A stretch of 64,000 bases of DNA from Hydractinia symbiolongicarpus (GCF_029227915.1 NC_079887.1:3596001-3660000), one strand, 5' to 3'; shown: positions 1 to 12,460, counted from the stretch's first letter. Numbers and translations are program-made. The notes: generated from the letters alone by a model not told the origin.

Positions 1-1464
1 AGAAGTTTAATCGCCGGCAAACGAAAACCTGCGATTTCCCGTAAATCCTGGACTCGGCCCGTAAAGTCAAAAGTATACAAAGAAAGTAACCAAGGAGTAA
101 ACTCATTTCCCGAACGATTTTTTAAATTATTTTTTCACCACTAAAACGCATGAGACTTGTAGTTTTCAAAAATGTTTTCATTTTTGATGAGACGCTGAAT
201 AAAAGAAGTTTAATCGCCGGCAAACGGAAACCTGCGATTTCCCGTAAATCCCGGACTCGGCCCGTATAGTCAAAAGTATACAAAGAAAGTACCAAGGAGT
301 AAACTCATTTCCCGAACGATTTTTAAATTATTTTTTCACCACTAAAACGCATGAGACTTGTAGTTTTCAAAAATGTTTTCATTTTTGATGAGACGCTGAA
401 TAAAAGAAGTTTAATCGCCGGCAAACGAAAACCTGTGATTTCCCGTAAATCCCGGACTCGACCCGTATAGTCAAAAGTATACAAAGAAAGTACCCAGGAA
501 GTAAACTCAATTCCCGAACGATTTTTTAGAGTATCTTTTCACCACTAAAACGCATGAGACATAAGTTTTCAAAAATATTTTGATTTTTGATGAGACGCTG
601 AATAAAAGAAGTTTAATCGCCGGCAAAGGAAAACCTGCGATTTCCCGTAAATCCCGGACTCGGCCCGTGTAGTCGAATGTATACAAAGAAAGTACCCTGT
701 CAGTAAACTCATTTCCAGAACGATTTTTTAAATTATTATTTCACCACTAAAGCCCGTGAGACTTGTAGTTTTTAAAAATGTTCTCATTTTTGGTGAGACG
801 CTGAATAAAAGAAGTTTAATTGCCGGCAAACGAAAACCTGCGATTTCCCGTAAATCCCGGACTCGGCCCGTAAAGTCAAAAGTAAACAAAGAAAGTAACC
901 AGGGAGTAAACTCATTTCCCGAACGATTTTTCAAATTATTATTTCACCACTAAAGCCCATGAGACTTGTAGTTTTTAAAAATGTTTTCATTTTTGATGAG
1001 ACGCTGAATTAAAGGAGTTTAATCGCCGGCAAACGAAAACCCGCGATTTCCCGTAAACCCAGGACTCGGCCCGTATAGTCAAAAGGATACAAAGAAAGTA
1101 CCCAGGGAGTAAACTCATTTTCCGAACGATTTTTTAAATTACTTTTTCACCACTAAAACGCATGAGACTTGTAGTTTTCAAAAATGTTTTTATTTTTGAT
1201 GAGACGCTGAATAAAAGAAGTTTAATCGCCGGCAAACGAAAACCTGCGATTTCCCGTAAATCCCGGACTCGGCCCGTATAGTCAAAAGTATACAAAGAAA
1301 GTACCCAGGAAGTAAACTCAATTCCCGAACGATTTTTTAAAGTATCTTTTCACCACTAAAACGCATGAGACATGAGTTTTCAAAAATGTTTTGATTTTTG
1401 ATGAGACGCTGAATAAAAGAAGTTTAATCGCCGGCAAACGAAAACCCGCCATTTCCCGTAAATC

Positions 1465-2276
1465 CCGGACTCAGCCCGTATAGTCAAAAGTATACAAAGA
1501 AAGTACCCAGGGAGTAAACTCATTTCCCGAACAATTTTTTAAAATATTTTTTCACCACTAAAACGCATGAGACTTGTAGTTTTCAAAAATGTTTTCATTT
1601 TTGATGAGACCCTTAATAAAAGAGGTTTAATCGCCGGCAAACGAAAGCCCGCGATTTCCTGTAAATCCCGGGGGTGGCCCGTATAGTCGTATGTATATAA
1701 AGAAAGTACCCAGGGAGTAAACACATTTCCCGAACGATTTTTTCAATTTTTTTTTCACCACTGAAACACATGAGACTTGTAGTTTTCAAAAATGTTTTCA
1801 TTTTTGATGAGACGCTTAATAAAAGAGGTTTAATCAACGGCAAACGAAAACCCGCGATTTTCCGTAAATCCCGAGCTTGGCCCGTATAGTCGAATGTTTA
1901 CAAAGAAAGTACCCTGTGAGTAAACTCATTTCCAGAACATATTTTTAAATTATTTTTTCACCTCTAAAACGCATAAGACTTGTAGTTTTTAAAAATGTTT
2001 TCATTTTTGATGAGACGCAGAATAAAAGAAGTTTAATCGCCGGCAAACGAAAATCCGCGATTTCCCGTAAATCCCGGGCTTGGCCCGTATAGTCAAAAGT
2101 ATACAAAGAAAGTACCCAGGGAGTAAACTCATTTCCCGAACGATTTTTTAAATTATTTTTTTACCACTAAAACGCATGAGACTTGTAGTTTTCAAAAGTG
2201 TTTTCATTTTTGATGAGATGCTGAATAAAAGAAGTTTAATCGACGGCAAACGAAAACTCGCGATTTCCGGTAAATC
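1465..2276 (+). repeat. 812 bp tetramer, first tandem copy
   Basis: This block is repeated immediately downstream at an offset of exactly 812 bp (four monomers). Shared rare markers include ACTCAGCCCG (1,469 and 2,281), CAGAACATATTTTTAAA, CACCTCTAAAACGCATAAG and the GGGGGTGG monomer. Boundaries are approximate because flanking monomers are similar. Confidence 0.85.
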
Positions 2277-3088
2277 CCGGACTCAGCCCGTATAGTCAAA
2301 AGTATACAAAGAAAGTACCCAGGGAGTAAACTCATTTCCCGAACGATTTTTTAAAATATTTTTTCACCACTAAAACGCATGAGACTTGTAGTTTTCAAAA
2401 ATGTTTTCATTTTTGATGAGACCCTTAATAAAAGAGGTTTAATCGCCGGCAAACGAAAGCCCGCGATTTCCCGTAAATCCCGGGGGTGGCCCGTATAGTC
2501 GAATGTATATAAAGAAAGTACCCAGGGAGTAAACTCATTTCCCGAACGATTTTTTCAATTTTTTTTTCACCACTAAAACACATGAGACTTGTAGTTTTCA
2601 AAAATGTTTTCATTTTTGATGAGACGCTTAATAAAAGAGGTTTAATCGACGGCAAACGAAAACCCGCGATTTTCCGTAAATCCCGGGCTTGGCCCGTATA
2701 GTCGAATGTATACAAAGAAAGTACCCTGTGAGTAAACTCATTTCCAGAACATATTTTTAAATTATTTTTTCACCTCTAAAACGCATAAGACTTGTAGTTT
2801 TTAAAAATGTTTTCATTTTTGATGAGACGCAGAATAAAAGAAGTTTAATCGCCGGCAAACGAAAATCCGCGATTTCCCGTAAATCCCGGGCTTGGCCCGT
2901 ATAGTCAAAAGTATACAAAGAAAGTACCCAGGGAGTAAACTCATTTCCCGAACGATTTTTTAAATTATTTTTTTACCACTAAAACGCATGAGACTTGTAG
3001 TTTTCAAAAGTGTTTTCATTTTTGATGAGATGCTGAATAAAAGAAGTTTAATCGACGGCAAACGAAAACCCGCGATTTCCCGTAAATC
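2277..3088 (+). repeat. 812 bp tetramer, second tandem copy
   Basis: Second copy of the preceding tetramer, with a few differences, such as a Y-coding to H-coding change in the antisense reading of the GGGGGTGG monomer. It ends where CGGGCTTGG replaces CGGACTCAG near 3,090. The duplication accounts for the 17- versus 13-monomer length difference between neighbouring family A units. Confidence 0.83.
2684..2696. repeat. Subfamily-specific GC hairpin (CGGGC-TTG-GCCCG)
   Basis: In monomers carrying CCCGGGCTTGGCCCG, the bases CGGGC, loop TTG and GCCCG form a perfect five-pair GC stem. The majority form, CGGACTCGGCCCG, has an A/C mismatch at the fourth pair. The stem-forming version is therefore a property of a subset of monomers, seen for example here and near 3,090, 5,316, 8,142, 10,567, 16,450 and 60,940. 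It lies in the GC-rich third, well separated from the AT-rich dyad of the same monomer. Confidence 0.8.
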
Positions 3089-3448
3089 CCGGGCTTGGCC
3101 CGTATAGTTGAATGTTTATAAAGAAAGTACCCAGGGAGTAAACTGATTTCCCGAACGATTTTTCAAATTATTTCTGCACCACTAGAACGAATGAGACTTG
3201 TAGTTTTAAAAAATGTTTTCATTTTTAATGAGACGCTTAATGAAAGAGGGTTAATCGCCGGCAAAAGAAAACTCGCGCTTTCCTGTAAATCCCGGGCTTG
3301 TCCCGTATAGTCGAATGTATACAAAGAAAGTACCCTGGGAGTAAACTCATTTCCAGAACGATTTTTTAAATTATTGTTTCACCACTAAAGCCCATGAGAC
3401 TTGTAGTTTTTAAAAATGTTTTCATTTTTGATGAGACGCTGAATAAAA

Positions 3449-6274
3449 GGAGTTTAATCGCCGGCAAACGAAAACTCGCGATTTTCCGTAAATCCCGGAC
3501 TCGGCCCGTATAGTCAAAAGTATACAAGGAAAGTACCCAGGGAGTAAACTGATTTCCCGAACGATTTTTTAAATTATTTTTTCACCACTAAAACGCATGA
3601 GACTTGTAGTTTTCAAAAACGTTTTCATTTTTGATGAGACGCTGAATAAAAGAAGTTTAATCGCCGGCAAACGAAAACCTGCGATTTCCCGTAAATCCCG
3701 GACTCGGCCCTTATAGTCAAAAGTATACAAAGAAACTACCCAGGGAGTAAACTCATTTCCAGAACGATTTTTTAAATTATTTTTTCACCACTAAAACGCA
3801 TGAGACTTGTAGTTTTCAAAAACGTTTTCATTTTTGATGAGACGCTGAATAAAAGAAGTTTAATCGCCGGCAAACGAAAACCTGCGATTTCCCGTAAATC
3901 CCGGACTCGGCCCTTATAGTCAAAAGTATACAAAGAAAGTACCAAGGAGTAAACTCATTTCCCGAACGATTTTTTAAATTATTTTTTCACCACTAAAACG
4001 CATGAGACATGAGTTTTCAAAAATATTTTGATTTTTGATGAGACGCTGAATAAAAGAAGTTTAATCGCCGGCAAAGGAAAACCTGCGATTTCCCGTAAAT
4101 CCCGGACTCGGCCCGTGTAGTCGAATGTATACAAAGAAAGTACCCTGTCAGTAAACTCATTTCCAGAACGATTTTTTTAATTATTATTTCACCACTAAAG
4201 CCCGTGAGACTTGTAGTTTTTAAAAATGTTCTCATTTTTGGTGAGACGCTGAATAAAAGAAGTTTAATTGCCGGCAAACGAAAACCTGCGATTTCCCGTA
4301 AATCCCGGACTCGGCCCGTAAAGTCAAAAGTATACAAAGAAAGTAACCAGGGAGTAAACTCATTTCCCGAACGATTTTTCAAATTATTATTTCACCACTA
4401 AAGCCCATGAGACTTGTAGTTTTTAAAAATGTTTTCATTTTTGATGAGACGCTGAATAAAAGGAGTTTAATCGCCGGCAAACGAAAACCCGCCATTTCCC
4501 GTAAACCCAGGACTCGGCCCGTATAGTCAAAAGGATACAAAGAAAGTACCCAGGGAGTAAACTCATTTTCCGAACGATTTTTTAAATTACTTCTTCACCA
4601 CTAAAACGCATGAGACTTGTAGTTTTCAAAAATGTTTTTATTTTTGATGAGACGCTGAATAAAAGAAGTTTAATCGCCGGCAAACAAAAACCTGCGATTT
4701 CCCGTAAATCCCGGACTCGGCCCGTATAGTCAAAAGTATACAAAGAAAGTACCCAGGAAGTAAACTCAATTCCCGAACGATTTTTTAAAGTATCTTTTCA
4801 CCAATAAAACGCATGAGACATGAGTTTTCAAAAATGTTTTGATTTTTGATGAGACGCTGAATAAAAGAAGTTTAATCGCCGGCAAACGAAAACCCGCCAT
4901 TTCCCGTAAATCCCGGACTCGGCCCGTATAGTCAAAAGTATACAAAGAAAGTACCCAGGGAGTAAACTCATTTCCCGAACGATTTTTTAAATTATTTTTT
5001 CACCACTAAAACGCATGAGACTTGTAGTTTTCAAAAATGTTTTCATTTTTGATGAGACCCTTAATAAAAGAGGTTTAATCGCTGGCAAACGAAAACCCGC
5101 GATTTCCCGTAAATCCCGGGGGTGGCCCGTATAGTCGAATGTATATAAAGAAAGTACCCAGGGAGTAAACTCATTTCCCGAACGATTTTTTCAATTTTTT
5201 TTTCACCACTAAAACACATGAGACTTGTAGTTTTCAAAAATGTTTTCATTTTTGATGAGACGCTTAATAAAAGAGGTTTAATCGACGGCAAACGAAAACC
5301 CGCGATTTTCCGTAAATCCCGGGCTTGGCCCGTATAGTCGAATGTATACAAAGAAAGTACCCTGTGATTAAACTCATTTCCAGAACAATTTTTTAAATTA
5401 TTTTTTCACCACTAAAACGCATAAGACTTGTAGTTTTCAAAAATGTTTTCATTTTTGATGAGACGCAGAATAAAAAGGAAAAGGAAAACCTGCGATTTCC
5501 CGTAAATCCCGGACTTGGCCCGTATAGTCGAATGTATACAAAGAAAGTACCCTGTGAGTAAACTCATTTCCAGAACATATTTTTAAATTATTTTTTCACC
5601 TCTAAAACGCATAAGACTTGTAGTTTTTAAAAATGTTTTCATTTTTGATGAGACGCAGAATAAAAGAAGTTTAATCGCCGGCAAACGAAAATCCGCGATT
5701 TCCCGTAAATCCCGGGCTTGGCCCGTATAGTCAAAAGTATACAAAGAAAGTACCCAGGGAGTAAACTCATTTCCCGAACGATTTTTTAAATTATTTTTTT
5801 ACCACTAAAACGCATGAGACTTGTAGTTTTAAAAAGTGTTTTCATTTTTGATGAGATGCTGAATAAAAGAAGTTTAATCGACGGCAAACGAAAACCCGCG
5901 ATTTCCCGTAAATCCCGGGCTTGGCCCGTATAGTTGAATGTATATAAAGAAAGTACCCAGGGAGTAAACTGATTTCCCGAACGATTTTTCAAATTATTTC
6001 TGCACCACTAGAACGAATGAGACTTGTAGTTTTAAAAAATGTTTTCATTTTTAATGAGACGCTTAATGAAAGAGGGTTAATCGCCGGCAAAAGAAAACTC
6101 GCGCTTTCCTGTAAATCCCGGGCTTGTCCCGTATAGTCGAATGTATACAAAGAAAGTACCCTGGGAGTAAACTCATTTCCAGAACGATTTTTTAAATTAT
6201 TGTTTCACCACTAAAGCCCATGAGACTTGTAGTTTTTAAAAATGTTTTCATTTTTGATGAGACGCTGAATAAAA
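3449..6274 (+). repeat. HOR family A, unit 2 (2,826 bp, 14 monomers)
   Basis: The unit recurs at an offset of 2,826 bp with only a few point differences (landmarks 4,204 and 7,030; 5,061 and 7,887; 5,786 and 8,612). It differs from unit 1 by lacking the extra 812 bp tetramer and by having one additional short monomer of about 190 bp. It contains a highly diverged monomer around 6,000-6,170 (TTTCTGCACCACTAGAACG, GGGTTAATCG, CGCGCTTTCCTG) that occurs only in family A units. Confidence 0.85.
5461..5490 (+). repeat. 13-bp internal deletion marking a truncated monomer
   Basis: Here CGCAGAATAAAA runs into AGGAAAAGGAAAACC, so about 13 bases of the normal monomer start, including the GCCGGC palindrome, are missing and the monomer is about 190 bp. 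The identical lesion recurs at 8,287-8,316, exactly 2,826 bp away. One deletion was therefore copied by HOR duplication rather than occurring twice. Purine-rich AGGAAAAGG at the junction suggests slippage. Confidence 0.88.
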
Positions 6275-9010
6275 GGAGTTTAATCGCCGGCAAACGAAAA
6301 CTCGCGATTTCCCGTAAATCCCGGACTCGGCCCGTATAGTCAAAAGTATACAAGGAAAGTACCCAGGGAGTAAACTGATTTCCCGAACGATTTTTTAAAT
6401 TATTTTTTCACCACTAAAACGCATGAGACTTGTAGTTTTCAAAAATGTTTTCATTTTTGATGAGACGCTGAATAAAAGAAGTTTAATCGCCGGCAAACAA
6501 AAACCTGCGATTTCCCGTAAATCCCGGACTCGGCCCGTATAGTCAAAAGTATACAAAGAAACTACCCAGGGAGTAAACTCATTTCCAGAACGATTTTTTA
6601 AATTATTTTTTCACCACTAAAACGCATGAGACTTGTAGTTTTCAAAAATGTTTTCATTTTTGATGAGACGCTGAATAAAAGAAGTTTAATCGCCGGCAAA
6701 CGAAAACCTGCGATTTCCCGTAAATCCCGGACTCGGCCCTTATAGTCAAAAGTATACAAAGAAAGTACCAAGGAGTAAACTCATTTCCCGAACGATTTTT
6801 TAAATTATTTTTTCACCACTAAAACGCATGAGACATGAGTTTTCAAAAATATTTTGATTTTTGATGAGACGCTGAATAAAAGAAGTTTAATCGCCGGCAA
6901 AGGAAAACCTGCGATTTCCCGTAAATCCCGGACTCGGCCCGTGTAGTCGAATGTATACAAAGAAAGTACCCTGTCAGTAAACTCATTTCCAGAACGATTT
7001 TTTAAATTATTATTTCACCACTAAAGCCCGTGAGACTTGTAGTTTTTAAAAATGTTCTCATTTTTGGTGAGACGCTGAATAAAAGAAGTTTAATTGCCGG
7101 CAAACGAAAACCTGCGATTTCCCGTAAATCCCGGACTCGGCCCGTAAAGTCAAAAGTATACAAAGAAAGTAACCAGGGAGTAAACTCATTTCCCGAACGA
7201 TTTTTCAAATTATTATTTCACCACTAAAGCCCATGAGACTTGTAGTTTTTAAAAATGTTTTCATTTTTGATGAGACGCTGAATAAAAGGAGTTTAATCGC
7301 CGGCAAACGAAAACCCGCCATTTCCCGTAAACCCAGGACTCGGCCCGTATAGTCAAAAGGATACAAAGAAAGTACCCAGGGAGTAAACTCATTTTCCGAA
7401 CGATTTTTTAAATTACTTCTTCACCACTAAAACGCATGAGACTTGTAGTTTTCAAAAATGTTTTTATTTTTGATGAGACGCTGAATAAAAGAAGTTTAAT
7501 CGCCGGCAAACAAAAACCTGCGATTTCCCGTAAATCCCGGACTCGGTCCGTATAGTCAAAAGTATACAAAGAAAGTACCCAGGAAGTAAACTCAATTCCC
7601 GAACGATTTTTTAAAGTATCTTTTCACCAATAAAACGCATGAGACATGAGTTTTCAAAAATGTTTTGATTTTTGATGAGACGCTGAATAAAAGAAGTTTA
7701 ATCGCCGGCAAACGAAAACCCGCCATTTCCCGTAAATCCCGGACTCGGCCCGTATAGTCAAAAGTATACAAAGAAAGTACCCAGGGAGTAAACTCATTTC
7801 CCGAACGATTTTTTAAATTATTTTTTCACCACTAAAACGCATGAGACTTGTAGTTTTCAAAAATGTTTTCATTTTTGATGAGACCCTTAATAAAAGAGGT
7901 TTAATCGCTGGCAAACGAAAACCCGCGATTTCCCGTAAATCCAGGGGGTGGCCCGTATAGTCGAATGTATATAAAGAAAGTACCCAGGGAGTAAACTCAT
8001 TTCCCGAACGATTTTTTCAATTTTTTTTTCACCACTAAAACACATGAGACTTGTAGTTTTCAAAAATGTTTTCATTTTTGATGAGACGCTTAATAAAAGA
8101 GGTTTAATCGACGGCAAACGAAAACCCGCGATTTTCCGTAAATCCCGGGCTTGGCCCGTATAGTCGAATGTATACAAAGAAAGTACCCTGTGAGTAAACT
8201 CATTTCCAGAACAATTTTTTAAATTATTTTTTCACCACTAAAACGCATAAGACTTGTAGTTTTCAAAAATGTTTTCATTTTTGATGAGACGCAGAATAAA
8301 AAGGAAAAGGAAAACCTGCGATTTCCCGTAAATCCCGGACTTGGCCCGTATAGTCGAATGTATACAAAGAAAGTACCCTGTGAGTAAACTCATTTCCAGA
8401 ACATATTTTTAAATTATTTTTTCACCTCTAAAACGCATAAGACTTGTAGTTTTTAAAAATGTTTTCATTTTTGATGAGACGCAGAATAAAAGAAGTTTAA
8501 TCGCCGGCAAACGAAAATCCGCGATTTCCCGTAAATCCCGGGCTTGGCCCGTATAGTCAAAAGTATACAAAGAAAGTACCCAGGGAGTAAACTCATTTCC
8601 CGAACGATTTTTTAAATTATTTTTTTACCAATAAAACGCATGAGACTTGTAGTTTTCAAAAGTGTTTTCATTTTTGATGAGATGCTGAATAAAAGAAGTT
8701 TAATCGACGGCAAACGAAAACCCGCGATTTCCCGTAAATCCCGGGCTTGGCCCGTATAGTTGAATGTATATAAAGAAAGTACCCAGGGAGTAAACTGATT
8801 TCCCGAACGATTTTTCAAATTATTTCTGCACCACTAGAACGAATGAGACTTGTAGTTTTAAAAAATGTTTTCATTTTTAATGAGACGCTTAATGAAAGAG
8901 GGTTAATCGCCGGCAAAAGAAAACTCGCGCTTTCCTGTAAATCCCGGGCTTGTCCCGTATAGTCGAATGTATACAAAGAAAGTACCCTGGGAGTAAACTC
9001 ATTTCCAGAA
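6275..9010 (+). repeat. HOR family A, unit 3
   Basis: Near-identical copy of 3,449-6,184 at 2,826 bp offset, including the 13-bp deletion monomer at 8,287-8,316. Near 9,010 the sequence jumps: what follows matches 7,002 onward at a 2,016 bp offset, so four monomers (810 bp) expected from the 2,826 bp period are missing. This is the footprint of an unequal exchange within the HOR. Confidence 0.83.
8287..8316 (+). repeat. Second copy of the 13-bp deletion monomer
   Basis: The same junction as at 5,461-5,490 (CGCAGAATAAAA joined to AGGAAAAGG), with the GCCGGC site lost. It serves as an unambiguous marker for alignment of the 2,826 bp units. Confidence 0.88.
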
Positions 9011-10606
9011 CGATTTTTTAAATTATTATTTCACCACTAAAGCCCGTGAGACTTGTAGTTTTTAAAAATGTTCTCATTTTTGGTGAGACGCTGAATAAAA
9101 GAAGTTTAATTGCCGGCAAACGAAAACCTGCGATTTCCCGTAAATCCCGGACTCGGCCCGTAAAGTCAAAAGTATACAAAGAAAGTAACCAGGGAGTAAA
9201 CTCATTTCCCGAACGATTTTTCAAATTATTATTTCACCACTAAAGCCCATGAGACTTGTAGTTTTTAAAAATGTTTTCATTTTTGATGAGACGCTGAATA
9301 AAAGGAGTTTAATCGCCGGCAAACGAAAACCCGCCATTTCCCGTAAACCCAGGACTCGGCCCGTATAGTCAAAAGGATACAAAGAAAGTACCCAGGGAGT
9401 AAACTCATTTTCCGAACGATTTTTTAAATTACTTCTTCACCACTAAAACGCATGAGACTTGTAGTTTTCAAAAATGTTTTTATTTTTGATGAGACGCTGA
9501 ATAAAAGAATTTTAATCGCCGGCAAACAAAAACCTGCGATTTCCCGTAAATCCCGGACTCGGCCCGTATAGTCAAAAGTATACAAAGAAAGTACCCAGGA
9601 AGTAAACTCAATTCCCGAACGATTTTTTAAAGTATCTTTTCACCAATAAAACGCATGAGACATGAGTTTTCAAAAATGTTTTGATTTTTGATGAGACGCT
9701 GAATAAAAGAAGTTTAATCGCCGGCAAACGAAAACCCGCCATTTCCCGTAAATCCCGGACTCGGCCCGTATAGTCAAAAGTATACAAAGAAAGTACCCAG
9801 GGAGTATACTCATTTCCCGAACGATTTTTTAAATTATTTTTTCACCACTAAAACGCATGAGACTTGTAGTTTTCAAAAATGTTTTTATTTTTGATGAGAC
9901 GCTGAATAAAAGAATTTTAATCGCCGGCAAACAAAAACCTGCGATTTCCCGTAAATCCCGGACTCGGCCCGTATAGTCAAAAGTATACAAAGAAAGTACC
10001 CAGGAAGTAAACTCAATTCCCGAACGATTTTTTAAAGTATCTTTTCACCAATAAAACGCATGAGACATGAGTTTTCAAAAATGTTTTGATTTTTGATGAG
10101 ACGCTGAATAAAAGAAGTTTAATCGCCGGCAAACGAAAACCCGCCATTTCCCGTAAATCCCGGACTCGGCCCGTATAGTCAAAAGTATACAAAGAAAGTA
10201 CCCAGGGAGTATACTCATTTCCCGAACGATTTTTTAAATTATTTTTTCACCACTAAAACGCATGAGACTTGTAGTTTTCAAAAATGTTTTCATTTTTGAT
10301 GAGACCCTTAATAAAAGAGGTTTAATCGCCGGCAAACGAAAACCCGCGATGTCCCGTAAATCCCGGGGGTGGCCCGTATAGTCGAATGTATATAAAGAAA
10401 GTACCCAGGGAGTAAACTCATTTCCCGAACGATTTTTTCAATTTTTTTTTCACCACTAAAACACATGAGACTTGTAGTTTTCAAAAATGTTTTCATTTTT
10501 GATGAGACGCTTAATAAAAGAGGTTTAATCGACGGCAAACGAAAACCCGCGATTTTCCGTAAATCCCGGGCTTGGCCCGTATAGTCGAATGTATACAAAG
10601 AAAGTA
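9011..10606 (+). repeat. HOR family A, unit 4 with internal dimer duplication
   Basis: Matches 7,002-8,190 at a 2,016 bp offset up to the dimer duplication, then at 2,421 bp (2,016 plus 405), for example 7,887 and 10,308. The extra 405 bp is a tandem dimer at 9,436-10,245. The unit stops resembling family A just after the GGGGGTGG monomer, where TTTTTTCACC becomes TCTTTTCACC near 10,640. Confidence 0.8.
9436..10245 (+). repeat. 405 bp dimer, two tandem copies
   Basis: Two adjacent monomers (about 9,436-9,840) are repeated immediately (about 9,841-10,245). Private markers present in both copies at 405 bp spacing are GAATTTTAATCG near 9,507 and 9,912, and GGAGTATACTC at 9,801 and 10,206. These markers are rare elsewhere, so the duplication is recent. 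Confidence 0.87.
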
Positions 10607-11824
10607 CCCTGTGAGTAAACTCATTTCCAGAACGATTTTTTAAATTATCTTTTCACCACTAAAACGCATGAGACTTGTAGTTTTCAAAAATGTTTTCATT
10701 TTTGATGAGACGCTGAATAAAAGAAGTTTAATCACCAGCAAACGAAAACCTGCGATTTCCCGTAAACCCCGGACTCGGTCCGTATAGTCAAAAGTATACA
10801 AAGAAAGTACCCAGAGAGTAAACTCATTTCCAGAACGATTTTTTAAATTATCTTTTCACCACTAAAACGCATGAGGCTTTTAGTTTTCAAAAATGTTTTC
10901 ATTTTTGATGAGACGCTGAATAAAAGAAGTTTAATCGCCGGCAAAGGAAAACCTGCGATTTCCCGTAAATCCCGGACTCGGCCCGTATAGTCATAAGTAC
11001 ACAAAGAAAGTACCCAGGGAGTAAACTCATTTTCCGAACGATTTTTTAAATTACTTTTTCACCACTAAAACGCATGAGACTTGTAGTTTTCAAAAATGTT
11101 TTTATTTTTGATGAGACGCTGAATAAAAGAAGTTTTATCGCCGGCAAACGAAAACTCGCGATTTCCCGTAAATGCCGGACTCGGCCCGTATAGTCAAAAG
11201 TATACAAAGAAAGTACCCTGTGAGTAAACTCATTTCCAGAACGATTTTTTAAATTATCTTTTCACCACTAAAACGCATGAGACTTGTAGTTTTCAAAAAT
11301 GTTTTCATTTTTGATGAGACGCTGAATAAAAGAAGTTTAATCACCAGCAAACGAAAACCTGCGATTTCCCGTAAACCCCGGACTCGGTCCGTATAGTCAA
11401 AAGTATACAAAGAAAGTACCCAGGGAGTAAACTCATTTCCAGAACGATTTTTTAAATTATCTTTTCACCACTAAAACGCATGAGGCTTTTAGTTTTCAAA
11501 AATGTTTTCATTTTTGATGAGACGCTGAATAAAAGAAGTTTAATCGCCGGCAAAGGAAAACCTGCGATTTCCCGTAAATCCCGGACTCGGCCCGTATAGT
11601 CATAAGTACACAAAGAAAGTACCCAGGGAGTAAACTCATTTTCCGAACGATTTTTTAAATTACTTTTTCACCACTAAAACGCATGAGACTTGTAGTTTTC
11701 AAAAATGTTTTTATTTTTGATGAGACGCTGAATAAAAGAAGTTTTATCGCCGGCAAACGAAAACCTGCGATTTCCCGTAAATCCCGGACTCGGCCCGTAT
11801 AGTCAAAAGTATACAAAGAAAGTA
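10607..11824 (+). repeat. 609 bp trimer, two tandem copies
   Basis: Copy 1 spans 10,607-11,215 and copy 2 spans 11,216-11,824, an exact 3 x 203 bp offset. Diagnostic shared variants are ATCACCAGCAAAC (10,731 and 11,340), GAGGCTTTTAG, CATAAGTACACAAAG and AAGTTTTATCG. The copies differ at several bases (for example AAATGCCGG against AAATCCCGG). Confidence 0.87.
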
Positions 11825-12460
11825 CCCAGGAAGTAAACTCAATTCCCGAACGATTTTTTAAAGTATCTTTTCACCACTAAAACGCATGAGACATGAGTTT
11901 TCAAAAATGTTTTGATTTTTGATGAGACGCTGAATAAAAGAAGTTTAATCGCCGGCAAACGAAAACCCGCCATTTCCCGTAAATCCCGGACTCGGCCCGT
12001 ATAGTCAAAAGTATACAAAGAAAGTACCCAGGGAGTAAACTCATTTCCCGAACGATTTTTTAAATTATTTTTTCACCACTAAAACGCATGAGACTTGTAG
12101 TTTTCAAAAATGTTTTCATTTTTGATGAGACCCTTAATAAAAGAGGTTTAATCGCCGGCAAACGAAAACCCGCGATTTCCCGTAAATCCCGGGGGTGGCC
12201 CGTATAGTCGAATGTATATAAAGAAAGTACCCAGGGAGTAAACTCATTTCCCGAACGATTTTTTCAATTTTTTTTTCACCACTAAAACACATGAGACTTG
12301 TAGTTTTCAAAAATGTTTTCATTTTTGATGAGACGCTTAATAAAAGAGGTTTTATCGACGGCAAACGAAAACCCGCGATTTTCCGTAAATCCCGGGCTTG
12401 GCCCGTATAGTCGAATGTATACAAAGAAAGTACCCTGTGAGTAAACTCATTTCCAGAACA
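11825..12460 (+). repeat. HOR family A, partial reprise
   Basis: Matches about 9,999-10,634 at a 1,826 bp offset, including the ACATGAG monomer and the GGGGGTGG monomer (12,134 against 10,308). This shows that the trimer pair just upstream was expanded between two family A segments. Confidence 0.78.

Larger units (their letters stand above)
1..3448 (+). repeat. HOR family A, unit 1 (about 17 monomers)
   Basis: Sequence in this stretch recurs 3,448 bp downstream (for example the GTTCTCATTTTTGGTGAG monomer near 778 and again near 4,226; the ACATGAG monomer at 1,371 and 4,819). The next unit lacks four monomers because this one carries an internal 812 bp tandem duplication: after it, the offset between copies falls to 2,636 bp (13 monomers). 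No gene is present. The left end is cut by the window. Confidence 0.85.

Noticed and set aside
2693-2707. CENP-B box on the minus strand (CCCG..T...CGAA)
   Set aside because: The spacing between T and CGAA is three bases, whereas the canonical box needs four. Kept only as a low-interest lead.
3150-3300. Highly diverged segment (TTTCTGCACCACTAGAACG, GGGTTAATCG, CGCGCTTTCC) suspected as foreign DNA
   Set aside because: It aligns along its full length to the monomer and recurs at about 6,000 and 8,830, so it is a diverged subfamily.
5461-5490. Possible mobile-element insertion junction at AGGAAAAGG
   Set aside because: No target-site duplication or added sequence is present. The monomer is simply about 13 bases shorter, and the lesion is repeated one HOR unit away.
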